DNA of 64,000 nucleotides from Methylobacterium sp. W2 (GCF_020662345.1 NZ_VMOA01000004.1:98948-162947); one strand, 5' to 3'. Positions 18,576 to 25,569 are shown, numbered from the stretch's first letter. A program made the numbers and translations. Notes: generated from the letters alone by a model not told the origin.

Positions 18576-20000
18576 ATGATCAGCATGCGGATGATCGCGC
18601 GGTGGCGATTGGGGCCGGCCCGGATGGTCGCCGCGGTTGTCGCTCTCCTGGCGGCCAATCCCGCACGCTCGGATCCCGTTGACACCGGTGCCGTGGACGA
18701 TCGTCCGGCGCAATCGGCTCCCTTGGAGCCCGATCGTCCCCCCTCCATCCAAACCTCGCTCGGCACGTTCGGCGATCCGGGCGGAGTCCGCAGAATGCTG
18801 GCGGCGCGGGGCATCGACTACAACCTGCTCTATACGAACGAGGTCCTCGGCAACGTGTCCGGCGGGGTGAGGCGGGGCGCGATCTATGCCGGCAAGTTCG
18901 AGACCGCCGTCACAATCGATTTCGACCGGCTCGCCGGTTGGACCGGCTGGAGCGGGTTTGCCAACATCTTCCAGATTCACGACACCGGCGGCCTGCGCGA
19001 CCGGAGCTTCCAGCGGCTCATCACGGTCAGCAACATCGAGGCCTATCCCTCGACGCGCCTCTCGGAACTCTGGCTGGAACGGGCCTCGGACGACCGGCAT
19101 CTGAGCCTGCGCATCGGGCAACTCGTGGCGGACGGCGAGTTCTTCTCGTCGGAGACCGGCAAGATCTTCCTGAGCAACGACTGGCCGACGATCACCGGGG
19201 CGAATCTTCCGAGCGGCGGTCCCGCCTACCCGATCTCGACCCCCGGCATGAGGCTACGCTGGACGCCCAATGCTTCGGTGAGCGGCCTGTTGGCGATCTT
19301 CAACGGCGATCCCGGTGATCAGGCACGCGTCAACCGAACCGGTCTGAATTTCCGACTGAACGATGCGCCCCTGGTGATGGGAGAGGTTCAGTTGCGCACA
19401 TCGGCGGGTCCGGACGGGCTCGGCCGAAGCCTGAAGCTCGGCGGGTACCGGCATTTCGGGCGCTTCGACGATTACCGCTACGACCGGACCGGGCTTGCCC
19501 TGGCAAATCCCCGCAGCAGCGGCGCGGCTCACCGCCATACCGGCACGAGCGGGGCGTATGCGGTCATGGACGCACACCTGTACCGGCCCGCAGGCGGCGA
19601 CGAGGCCGATGGGATCGCCGCCTACGCCCGTCTCTCCACGAGCCCGTCCGACCGCAACCTCATCGATCTCTGGGCGGATGGGGGTATCGTGGTCACGGGC
19701 ATGGTGCCCGGCCGACCGAAGGATGTCTTCGGCCTGAGTTTCATTTACGCGCGGATCGGCGGGAACGCCCGGCGCTACGACCTCGACCGGATCTCATTCG
19801 ACACGGAGTTCCACGTTCCGCGCAGCTACGAGGCGACGATCGAGGCGACGTATCAATTCGCAGTGGCACCAGGTTGGACGATCCAGCCGGACATCCAGTA
19901 CGTCTTCAATCCCGGCGGCGGGACCAGCGACCCGCTTCGCCCGGGCCGGCGCATCAAAGGCGGCGCCGTGTTCGGCCTCCGCTCCACACTCACCTACTGA
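18576..20000 (+). CDS. OprB-family outer-membrane porin, likely manganese-linked
   Basis: A 474-residue beta-barrel porin. The N-terminus has a signal peptide (ARMVAAVVALLAANPARS, about residues 15-32), then a periplasmic leader and the carbohydrate-selective porin domain. The latter shows RRMLAARGIDYNLLYTNEVLGNVSGG, WSGFANIFQIHDTGG, SELWLERASDD and the RIGQLVADGEFF block typical of OprB. The C-terminus ends in an aromatic-terminated strand (LRSTLTY) as expected for a barrel. GATGAGG at 18564-18570 supports the ATG at 18576. The MntR-like box and its place behind mntH suggest Mn2+ passage, as for the rhizobial Mn channel MnoP. Annotation by homology alone would say carbohydrate porin. Confidence 0.85.
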   Translation: MISMRMIARWRLGPARMVAAVVALLAANPARSDPVDTGAVDDRPAQSAPLEPDRPPSIQTSLGTFGDPGGVRRMLAARGIDYNLLYTNEVLGNVSGGVRRGAIYAGKFETAVTIDFDRLAGWTGWSGFANIFQIHDTGGLRDRSFQRLITVSNIEAYPSTRLSELWLERASDDRHLSLRIGQLVADGEFFSSETGKIFLSNDWPTITGANLPSGGPAYPISTPGMRLRWTPNASVSGLLAIFNGDPGDQARVNRTGLNFRLNDAPLVMGEVQLRTSAGPDGLGRSLKLGGYRHFGRFDDYRYDRTGLALANPRSSGAAHRHTGTSGAYAVMDAHLYRPAGGDEADGIAAYARLSTSPSDRNLIDLWADGGIVVTGMVPGRPKDVFGLSFIYARIGGNARRYDLDRISFDTEFHVPRSYEATIEATYQFAVAPGWTIQPDIQYVFNPGGGTSDPLRPGRRIKGGAVFGLRSTLTY

Positions 20001-20010
20001 TCAGGCGCGA

Positions 20011-20157
20011 TCAGCGCCGGCGCGCATCACGCACGCGAACCGGCACCAGCTGGGGAGTGGGTGAAGTGCCCTCGACCGCCTGGGCGAATCCGCGAGCGGC
20101 AGCAGCGACCGCGTCGAGGAAGCGTCGTGCGAGGGATGCGGCCAGCGACTCTCTCAT
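20011..20157 (-). CDS. Small helical protein (48 aa) with EcfG-type promoter
   Basis: A short frame beginning MRESLAASLARRFLDAVAAAARGFAQAVEG and ending in a basic tail (PVRVRDARRR). It forms one long amphipathic helix plus tail. There is no good Shine-Dalgarno site. The support is a perfect sigma-EcfG promoter (20190-20214, minus strand), which would start transcription about 25 nt upstream. It may be a stress-induced membrane-associated peptide. No family is recognised. Confidence 0.5.
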   Translation of the reverse strand: MRESLAASLARRFLDAVAAAARGFAQAVEGTSPTPQLVPVRVRDARRR

Positions 20158-20189
20158 CAGAATGTATCCGTGCTCGGGAACAGGTGACG

Positions 20190-20214
20190 AACGCCACATG
20201 GGACACCGGGTTCC
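20190..20214 (-). promoter_or_regulatory. Sigma-EcfG promoter for the 48-aa gene
   Basis: On the minus strand GGAAC (20214-20210), 16 nt, then CGTT (20193-20190). This is an exact match to the alphaproteobacterial general-stress consensus. Confidence 0.7.
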
Positions 20215-20450
20215 ACACTAAGGTCAATCGCTATGTGGGGCTTTCCTCCGGGCACCGGCAAGAGACCCGTCGATATGACGCATGTTAGGGATGCGGACAC
20301 GTCGGGATGCGCACCCCCGTGAAGACCCGCACGTGCGGCCAACGGGTGAATTGCGGGAGACGGCGTGGGCGGAAAAACGAGAATCCCGATGGAGCCAGTC
20401 CCGGTCGACCGGTGCCGCACAGCAATCGTGACCGCTTTGTGTCAAAGTCA

Positions 20451-20475
20451 GGAACCGGCCTGACAACTTGGCGTT
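20451..20475 (+). promoter_or_regulatory. Sigma-EcfG promoter for the DUF1328 gene
   Basis: GGAAC (20451-20455), 16 nt, then CGTT (20472-20475), 55 bp before the start codon of the DUF1328 gene. Confidence 0.75.
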
Positions 20476-20530
20476 ATTGCTGTCATGAGGTCGCGGCACA
20501 GGTCGCGCCAGCTTCAAAAGGATCCGGACC

Positions 20531-20707
20531 ATGCTTGGTTGGGCTGTAACATTCCTCGTCGTTGCTCTCGTGGCCGCTCTGCTTGGCTTTGGTGGTATTG
20601 CCGGCACCGCCATGGAAGCCGCGAAGCTCGTCTTCTTCGTCGCGATCGTCCTGTTCGCCATCTCGGCCGTGATTGGCCTGATGCGCGGTCGTTCACCGAC
20701 GCTCTGA
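20531..20707 (+). CDS. DUF1328 small membrane protein (YtjA type)
   Basis: A 58-residue protein with two membrane helices: [22 protein letters not shown], then a short GTAMEAAK turn, then [19 protein letters not shown]. The pattern and the [21 protein letters not shown] start are diagnostic of DUF1328. Members are inner-membrane proteins of unknown function. A sigma-EcfG promoter lies upstream and a hairpin terminator downstream, so this is a one-gene stress unit beside nepR/phyR. Confidence 0.9.
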   Translation: MLGWAVTFLVVALVAALLGFGGIAGTAMEAAKLVFFVAIVLFAISAVIGLMRGRSPTL

Positions 20708-20755
20708 CCGAAAGATCTGTCGGCGCAGTCGCGCCACGACAGACTGAAACGCAGG

Positions 20756-20784
20756 AAGCCGCCGGATAGCCCGGCGGCTTTTCT
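20756..20784 (+). terminator. Intrinsic terminator after the DUF1328 gene
   Basis: A 10-bp stem (AAGCCGCCGG with CCGGCGGCTT) with a 5-nt loop is followed by TTCTT. It lies 49 bp after the stop codon. Confidence 0.75.
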
Positions 20785-20855
20785 TCAATCAACACTCACC
20801 TCAATGCCTGCCATCGTGCCGATTCACACCTCAGGCGCGGCATACATGGGGTAAC

Positions 20856-21092
20856 TCACGCTTCATCGCGGGTTTGATTGGAGGATTCGTCCATTCGGGC
20901 GATCAGATCGCGGAAGCGGTCCGGAACCGGTTGTTGAACGATGGTGTCGTACATGGCTCGGAGATGCAGACCGATCCGTTTTTGAGTGAGATCACTCAGG
21001 CGGTGGGAATCGAGACCTTCTGGCTTCGGTTCATGTTCCTGCTCCGATCGCGTCTCCGTTGCGGAGATGCGGTCCGTCTCGTCATCGTCCAT
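20856..21092 (-). CDS. nepR: NepR anti-sigma factor of the general stress response
   Basis: A 78-residue NepR. The conserved two-helix core is SDLTQKRIGLHLRAMYDTIV...PVPDRFRDLIARMDESS (residues about 31-71), flanked by disordered acidic and polar ends. NepR binds sigma-EcfG and holds it inactive until phosphorylated PhyR captures NepR. The ATG at 21092 is chosen because AAGGGG lies 8 nt upstream. It is also 70 nt from the predicted start site, whereas the in-frame ATG at 21158 would leave almost no leader. It is divergent from phyR with back-to-back EcfG promoters, so feedback control is expected. Confidence 0.92.
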   Translation of the reverse strand: MDDDETDRISATETRSEQEHEPKPEGLDSHRLSDLTQKRIGLHLRAMYDTIVQQPVPDRFRDLIARMDESSNQTRDEA

Positions 21093-21170
21093 TCGGTTAT
21101 CCCCTTGATGCCACGTGGTGGCATCGCCGCGATTGTTTTGCGGCTTGACATAAGTCATGGCTGCACCTGC

Positions 21171-21195
21171 AACGCAGCGCCATACAATCGGTTCC
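21171..21195 (-). promoter_or_regulatory. Sigma-EcfG promoter for nepR
   Basis: On the minus strand GGAAC (21195-21191), 16 nt, CGTT (21174-21171). It is an exact consensus match, with its -35 element 9 bp from that of the phyR promoter. Confidence 0.85.
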
Positions 21196-21204
21196 GGGCT
21201 TAGC

Positions 21205-21229
21205 GGAACACAGCCCATCGATCCGCGTT
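21205..21229 (+). promoter_or_regulatory. Sigma-EcfG promoter for phyR
   Basis: GGAAC (21205-21209), 16 nt, CGTT (21226-21229), 45 bp before the phyR ATG. It is an exact consensus match and indicates autoregulation. Confidence 0.85.
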
Positions 21230-21274
21230 GTGGCGGTGGCGATCACAAAGAACGGCAGAGCCTAAGGGGATCTA

Positions 21275-22075
21275 ATGTCGACAGCTCAACTCGTCGTGCA
21301 ACATCTGCCGTACCTGCGCCGCTACGCGCGGGCGCTGACCGGCAGCCAGGTCGCCGGCGATGCCTATGTGGCCGCCACCCTGGAAACGCTTGTGAACGAG
21401 CCCGATACGCTGGGGCGCAGCACCAACGTCAAGGCCGACCTGTTCCGCGTCTACACGCGCATCTGGAACTCCCTTTCGGTGAATGGCCAGAGCGATCATG
21501 TTCAGCATGATCTGCCGGCCGAAGTGCGTCTCGGCCAGATCACGCCGTTGCCGCGCCAGGCCTTCCTGCTGTCCTGCCTCGAAGGTTTCTCCGAGGAAGA
21601 TGCCGCCGTGATCCTCGAGGTCGACGTCAGCCAGGTGCGTGACCTCGTCGACGAAGCGGGTCGGGAGCTGGCGGCCGACATGGCGACGGAAATCCTCATC
21701 ATCGAGGACGAGCCGCTGATCGCCATGGACCTCGAAGCCCTTGTGGAAGGCCTCGGTCACAACGTCATCGGCGTGGCGCGCACTCGCACCGAGGCGATCA
21801 AGATCGCGTCGGAAGGTTCGCGTCCCGGCCTGATCCTGGCCGACATCCAGCTCGCCGACGGCTCGTCCGGTCTCGACGCGGTCAACGATCTACTGAAGAC
21901 TTTCGAGGTTCCGGTGATCTTCATCACCGCCTATCCCGAGCGGTTCCTCACCGGAGAACGTCCGGAGCCGGCCTTCCTCATCGCCAAGCCGTTCCAGCCC
22001 GCCAACGTGTCGGCCGTGATCAGCCAGGCGCTGTTCTTCCAGCAGAGCGCCCGTCGGCGCGAGAAGACGGCCTGA
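21275..22075 (+). CDS. phyR: PhyR general stress response regulator
   Basis: A 266-residue hybrid of an EcfG-like sigma mimic (residues about 1-130) and a C-terminal receiver domain (about 138-255). The sigma-like part shows LPYLRRYARALTGSQVAGDAYV, then RQAFLLSCLEGFSEEDAAVILEV, but cannot act as a sigma factor. The receiver has the acidic pair in IIEDEP (E144/D145), the phosphoacceptor D190 in LILADIQLADG, the FITAYPE segment and the conserved lysine in LIAKPF (K238). Phosphorylated PhyR binds NepR and frees sigma-EcfG. AAGGGGA at 21264-21270 supports the ATG. It ends with a strong terminator. Confidence 0.98.
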   Translation: MSTAQLVVQHLPYLRRYARALTGSQVAGDAYVAATLETLVNEPDTLGRSTNVKADLFRVYTRIWNSLSVNGQSDHVQHDLPAEVRLGQITPLPRQAFLLSCLEGFSEEDAAVILEVDVSQVRDLVDEAGRELAADMATEILIIEDEPLIAMDLEALVEGLGHNVIGVARTRTEAIKIASEGSRPGLILADIQLADGSSGLDAVNDLLKTFEVPVIFITAYPERFLTGERPEPAFLIAKPFQPANVSAVISQALFFQQSARRREKTA

Positions 22076-22108
22076 CGCACACAGCGTCACAACGCGAACG
22101 AAGCAAAA

Positions 22109-22135
22109 AGCCCCGGTCTCGGACCGGGGCTTTTC
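22109..22135 (+). terminator. Intrinsic terminator after phyR
   Basis: Stem AGCCCCGGT/ACCGGGGCT with a 5-nt loop (22109-22131), followed by TTTTCTT. It lies 34 bp after the phyR stop. Confidence 0.9.
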
Positions 22136-22163
22136 TTATGGAGATTTGCCTCGTCCGGGCATG

Positions 22164-22252
22164 AAAAAACGGGCCGGACAGGGTCCGGCCCGTAAAAAAG
22201 TTTCCGGCCAATGCACAAGGGGAATGCGGGGGAGGACCAGGCGGCCGGGTGA
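22164..22252 (-). ncRNA. Predicted stress-induced small RNA (GsrN-like), about 89 nt
   Basis: There is no coding gene in 22076-22488 on the minus strand, yet the strand carries an exact sigma-EcfG promoter (22259-22283). About 60 bp further on it carries a perfect intrinsic terminator: an 11-bp stem ACGGGCCGGAC/GTCCGGCCCGT at 22169-22193, with six U residues from 22169 to 22164. The transcript in between would be about 89 nt. Its 5' part can fold with CCGGCC (22248-22243) pairing to GGCCGG (22209-22204). This displays a 33-nt loop holding UCCUCCCCC and UUCCCC, which are anti-Shine-Dalgarno-like. This layout resembles GsrN of Caulobacter, an EcfG-type-sigma-dependent small RNA with a C-rich loop. 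The start site is inferred from promoter spacing. Confidence 0.65.
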
Positions 22253-22258
22253 TCTGAC

Positions 22259-22283
22259 AACGAGCCGGATGCCACACGGTTCC
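22259..22283 (-). promoter_or_regulatory. Sigma-EcfG promoter for the predicted small RNA
   Basis: On the minus strand GGAAC (22283-22279), 16 nt, CGTT (22262-22259). It is an exact match facing a gene-free stretch that ends in a minus-strand terminator. Confidence 0.75.
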
Positions 22284-22423
22284 GAAAAATGCACCGCTCT
22301 TCATTTTGTGGATTGACGTGATTTTTATGCCACGCGCGGCAGCGAACGGCTCGCCATCAACCGAAAATTTTTCGCAACAAAGAGCGTCTCGTTCACTAGT
22401 CATAAAGTTTTTAGACCAGTCGA

Positions 22424-22449
22424 GGAACTCGTGACCAGCTCGTTTCGTT
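22424..22449 (+). promoter_or_regulatory. Sigma-EcfG promoter (17-nt spacer) for the 126-aa gene
   Basis: GGAAC (22424-22428), 17 nt, CGTT (22446-22449), 39 bp before the ATG at 22489. The spacer is one longer than in the other sites but within the known range. Confidence 0.6.
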
Positions 22450-22488
22450 GTCCGGCATCCTGTCAAGCTCCGTTTGGAGATTACGACA

Positions 22489-22869
22489 ATGCTTCGGTCC
22501 GGTTTGATCCTGAGTGTCGGTGGACCTGCAGCCCTCTTGACGATGCTCGTGCATCCCCTCCTGCAGCGCGAAGCGGATCTCCGGTCGCCCCCGAGCGCGG
22601 TTACGCAGCAAGCGCCCGTGAGCGTCATGCCTGCGATCATCCTCGCCCCGTCCGGTCTCAACAAAGCCGAGGGCACGACAATCAGGATCTCGACGGCGCT
22701 CGCCGTCGAGCGCCGGGTGCCTGCGATGGCGTCCGATCAGAATTCAGCGCTGACGGACAAGCCCGTGCTCAAGCCACGCCGGACAATGCGAGATGGCTGC
22801 GAGGGAGCGATCAGTTCGCTGGCAGGCCCCGAAGCGCGCCGCATGATCCCGGGGCGTTGCATCGCCTGA
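22489..22869 (+). CDS. Exported hypothetical protein, stress-linked (126 aa)
   Basis: The product begins MLRSGLILSVGGPAALLTMLVHPLLQ, which reads as a signal peptide or membrane anchor. A Pro/Ala-rich polar middle follows, and a short C-terminal block with two cysteines (RDGCEGAISSLAGPEARRMIPGRCIA) could form a disulfide. No family is recognised. TTTGGAGA lies upstream of the ATG at 22489; an alternative TTG at 22474 is less likely. The EcfG-type promoter at 22424-22449 and the bidirectional terminator at 22895-22932 make it a single-gene unit. Confidence 0.65.
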   Translation: MLRSGLILSVGGPAALLTMLVHPLLQREADLRSPPSAVTQQAPVSVMPAIILAPSGLNKAEGTTIRISTALAVERRVPAMASDQNSALTDKPVLKPRRTMRDGCEGAISSLAGPEARRMIPGRCIA

Positions 22870-22894
22870 ACACGCTCCTCCCTCCGTCGTGCAC

Positions 22895-22932
22895 AGCAAA
22901 AAACCCTTCGCGAAAACGAAGGGTTTTTTGCT
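22895..22932. terminator. Strong bidirectional terminator
   Basis: A 16-bp perfect stem (left arm starting AGCAAAAAACCC, right arm ending GGGTTTTTTGCT) around a 6-nt loop, with A and T tracts built into the stem ends. It can stop transcription from the 126-aa gene on the plus strand and from the KGG gene on the minus strand. Confidence 0.9.
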
Positions 22933-23041
22933 GCGGAAAGTCATTGTCGGAAAAAGGGACCAGATCGCCGTAGATCGCCCTCAACGAGAAAGGCGCGCAC
23001 CGGCAAACGGCACGCGCCTCATCTCGATATCGATCCAGGCT

Positions 23042-23236
23042 TTAGTCTTCGCCGTGGCGCCCGGGAGTGGTCGACTGACCACCTTTGCGACCGGCCGACG
23101 AGGCGAGTTCGCGATCCTGGGAAAATGAACGCTTTTCCGCGGGAACGCTCCGTCCACCCTTGCTCGCGATCTCGCGTTGCCGCTCCAGATCCATCGATGC
23201 AAAACCTCGCTTTGAGGTAGAATTTCCTGATGCCAT
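23042..23236 (-). CDS. KGG-motif general stress protein (YciG/con-10 type)
   Basis: A 64-residue hydrophilic protein with two KGG-type repeats: RGFASMDLERQREIASKGGRS (residues 10-30) and SFSQDRELASSAGRKGGQS (about 37-55). This matches the KGG domain of plant-LEA-like stress proteins found in bacteria. The ATG at 23236 follows GAGGAGG with good spacing; the frame continues upstream without similarity. A GGAAC-N16-GGTT promoter lies upstream (23272-23296), so membership of the EcfG regulon is likely. It presumably protects against desiccation or heat, by analogy. Confidence 0.9.
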   Translation of the reverse strand: MASGNSTSKRGFASMDLERQREIASKGGRSVPAEKRSFSQDRELASSAGRKGGQSTTPGRHGED

Positions 23237-23271
23237 CAGCGCCTCCTCAGCATGTGGTTCTCTGACAGAAC

Positions 23272-23296
23272 AACCTTCGCCAATATCGATGGTTCC
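23272..23296 (-). promoter_or_regulatory. Sigma-EcfG promoter for the KGG gene
   Basis: On the minus strand GGAAC (23296-23292), 16 nt, GGTT (23275-23272). This matches the consensus except that the less conserved C of CGTT is G. The rest of 23237-23580 shows no gene. Confidence 0.6.
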
Positions 23297-23580
23297 TCGG
23301 CCGGCGTTGCCGAAGACAAATGGCCGCCTCCATCTGGCCAGGCACCGTCCATCACTGTCGTCGCGTGCCTCGGCGCGGGAAAAAACGGATTGGAAAGCCG
23401 GCTGGTCGCTCCTGTGGATCGGAGGTGCCGGACCGCCCCGGCGATCCTGGTGATGCGGAGGTATGCGCGAGGATGGGGCAGGGCTGGACAATGGATGGGC
23501 AAACCGCATGGATGCGCGGGACGTAAAGGCGCCCGGCGGTCGGCGTCTGCGAGCGGAGCGCTCAGAATGGTCCAAGCATC

Positions 23581-24024
23581 ATGACCCTCGACACGGAGGT
23601 CTCTTCGCTACGACAGGTGCCGTTGTTTCGCGGTGTCGAGCCGTCGCGCCTAAAGCTCCTCGCCTTCACCAGTGACCGGGTTCATTTCGAGGCCGGCCAG
23701 CAGCTCTTCGCCCGCGGCGATGTGGCGGATGCCGCCTACCTTCTCCTGGAAGGCTCGGCGGCCGTGACCATCGATGGATCGTTCGGCCCGTTCCGGCTGG
23801 CGCTTCTCGGGCCGAATGCCCTCGTCGGCGAGATGGGCATCCTGGCCGATCAGCCGCGCTCGGCCACCGTCCAGGCCGAGACCCCCGTCATGGCACTCCG
23901 CATCGATCGGACCGTCTTCCTCGAGCTCCTGGCTCAGTTCCCGCAGATCAGCATCGCGGTCATGCGCGAACTCGCGCTTCGACTCGAACATACGAATCAG
24001 CAGCTGGCGGAACGCCGCGCCTGA
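23581..24024 (+). CDS. Cyclic-nucleotide-binding domain protein
   Basis: A 147-residue stand-alone cNMP-binding (Crp-like) domain. It shows PLFRGVEPSRLKLLAFTSDRVHFEAGQQLFARGDVADAAYLLLEGSAAV, and the phosphate-binding cassette region LVGEMGILADQPRSATVQAETPVMALRIDR, where the RSATV arginine is present. A closing helix follows, but there is no DNA-binding helix-turn-helix. It is therefore a sensory or adaptor protein rather than a transcription factor. The ATG at 23581 gives the normal domain boundary. It lies convergent with the VOC gene. Confidence 0.88.
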   Translation: MTLDTEVSSLRQVPLFRGVEPSRLKLLAFTSDRVHFEAGQQLFARGDVADAAYLLLEGSAAVTIDGSFGPFRLALLGPNALVGEMGILADQPRSATVQAETPVMALRIDRTVFLELLAQFPQISIAVMRELALRLEHTNQQLAERRA

Positions 24025-24034
24025 ATCGGAACCG

Positions 24035-24478
24035 TCATTCCGTCGGGTAGGTGATGAACTCCATCAACGACCCGTCCGGATCGCGAAAATAGACGCTGAT
24101 CCCCGTGCCGGCCGCCCCGTTACGCTCGACGGGGCCGAGTTCGATCGGAACGCCCTGCGCCGCCAGATGCGCCACCGCGTCGTCGATGGAGCCCGACCAG
24201 CGAAAGCAGAGATCGCTTCCGCCGGGCATCACCGGCCGTTCGGCCAGGGGCGTCGGCGACAGGCCCGGGCCATGGACGTTCAATTGCACGCCGCCGAACC
24301 GGTACGCGACACCCTTCCCACGGGGGATCACCTCGGCCCCGAGCACGTCGCGATAGAAAGCGGTGGAGCGCTCCCAATCCGAGACATGGATCACGCAATG
24401 GTCGAGATGAATCGCCGGCCCGAGATCGGCGAGGGGTTCTTCGATCTGCGCGACCGTGAGCGTCTCAGTATCGGCCAT
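24035..24478 (-). CDS. VOC-family (glyoxalase/bleomycin resistance fold) protein
   Basis: A 147-residue protein with two beta-alpha-beta-beta-beta modules. It shows HLDHCVIHVSDWERSTAFYRDVLGAEVI at the N-terminal metal-ligand histidine, HGPGLSP in the middle, DLCFRW, and the C-terminal SVYFRDPDGSLMEFITY with the closing glutamate ligand. It is closest in pattern to small virulence-type VOC proteins (YwbC/GloA3-like). Substrate unknown. The ATG at 24478 is chosen since the open frame above it lacks similarity. Confidence 0.88.
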   Translation of the reverse strand: MADTETLTVAQIEEPLADLGPAIHLDHCVIHVSDWERSTAFYRDVLGAEVIPRGKGVAYRFGGVQLNVHGPGLSPTPLAERPVMPGGSDLCFRWSGSIDDAVAHLAAQGVPIELGPVERNGAAGTGISVYFRDPDGSLMEFITYPTE

Positions 24479-24927
24479 CGCCCCTGCGCCTTGGTTTCCG
24501 GCGGCCGAGCCGCGTACCCGCCACCATGCCTCCTGCGGCCTGAGGGAGCAACGCGACGTCGAACCATCCTCGGCGGAATACAGACCTGAGATTATCTTTA
24601 TGATCTCAAGTTGCATTATGGGCGGTCTCGCCGAGATCATCGTCGGGGCTCACCCTGGGGCCGGGGCCCGGAGCGACGTTGTCCCTGGTCAGGCTGCGCG
24701 CCGCCGGGACGCCGGGCGAGCGCGAGGGCCGATGGCGCAGCGTTGGCGTGCTGAACGCGCAAGATCAGTCGATCCGACCGGGCTGACTACGACCACGACC
24801 TCTCGTGAATCCGGCAGGATGGGCAGGTTCCCTCATGCTGCGACGTGAAAGACACAACATCAGAGGCCATCGAACGGTAGTCATGAGGGCAATGATCCGC
24901 CCGACGACCACTTTCGTGGAGCCCTCG
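24479..24927. other. Intergenic region, nothing recognised
   Basis: This 449-bp gap between the divergent VOC and L,D-transpeptidase genes has short open frames on both strands but none with a ribosome site or protein-like pattern. It holds an AT-rich patch near 24585-24620 that may contain a promoter. I see no clear sigma-EcfG match. Confidence 0.3.
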
Positions 24928-25569
24928 ATGCCTATTCGCCGCGTCCTTCTCAGCCTGCTCGTCATCGCTCCATTGGCCGCGTGCAATTCCCGTGGCCCGA
25001 TGACGGTCGCACAGGACGACGAGGCGGCTTGGTATACCGGCTCGATGCCCGACAAGCCCTACGACGTGCCCCTGGTGGACACGTCGCGGCTGGATCCGAA
25101 GTATCGCCGCCAGGTCGTGCGCTACACCGGCGCGGAGCAGCCGGGCACCATCGTCGTCGACATCGACAACCGCCAGCTCGCCCTGGTGCAGGAGGACGGG
25201 ACAGCCCGTCAGTACGGCATCGGCGTCGGCAAGCTCGGCTTTTCCTGGAAGGGCGAGGCCAAGGTCGGCCGCAAGGGCGTGTGGCCGGACTGGAGCCCCA
25301 CCACCACGATGGTCTCCCTCAACCCCGACCTGCCGCGGACCCGCAAGGGCGGCGTCGACAATCCGCTGGGCGCGCGCGCGCTCTATCTCTACCAGAACAA
25401 CCGGGACATCCTGTTCCGCATCCACGGCACCAACGAGCCGTGGAGCATCGGCGAGCAGATGTCGTCCGGCTGCGTGCGCATGCTGAACGAAGACATCGTC
25501 GACCTGTTCGAGCGCGTTCCCGTCGGCACGCGGGTGCTGGTCAGGCGCAACGGCAAGTATCGGGTCTGA
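24928..25569 (+). CDS. L,D-transpeptidase lipoprotein (ErfK/YbiS/YcfS/YnhG family)
   Basis: A 213-residue peptidoglycan cross-linking or protein-anchoring enzyme. The N-terminus is a lipoprotein signal, RRVLLSLLVIAPLAAC, with the lipobox cysteine at residue 19. The YkuD domain follows: GTIVVDIDNRQLALV, then GVGKLGFSWKGEAKVGRKG..., and the catalytic block with H166 (RIHGTN) and C182 (MSSGCVRML). The ATG at 24928 follows GTGGAG with about 7-nt spacing and begins the signal peptide. It acts in the periplasm on meso-diaminopimelate links. Confidence 0.93.
   Translation: MPIRRVLLSLLVIAPLAACNSRGPMTVAQDDEAAWYTGSMPDKPYDVPLVDTSRLDPKYRRQVVRYTGAEQPGTIVVDIDNRQLALVQEDGTARQYGIGVGKLGFSWKGEAKVGRKGVWPDWSPTTTMVSLNPDLPRTRKGGVDNPLGARALYLYQNNRDILFRIHGTNEPWSIGEQMSSGCVRMLNEDIVDLFERVPVGTRVLVRRNGKYRV

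Noticed and set aside
22169..22193. The second hairpin behind phyR as a backup phyR terminator
   Set aside because: The plus strand has A runs on both sides and no T run after it; the T run is on the minus strand. It terminates leftward RNA.
22087..22275. A 62-codon minus-strand frame across the predicted small RNA
   Set aside because: It reads through both terminators, has no ribosome site, and its ATG lies upstream of the predicted transcript start.
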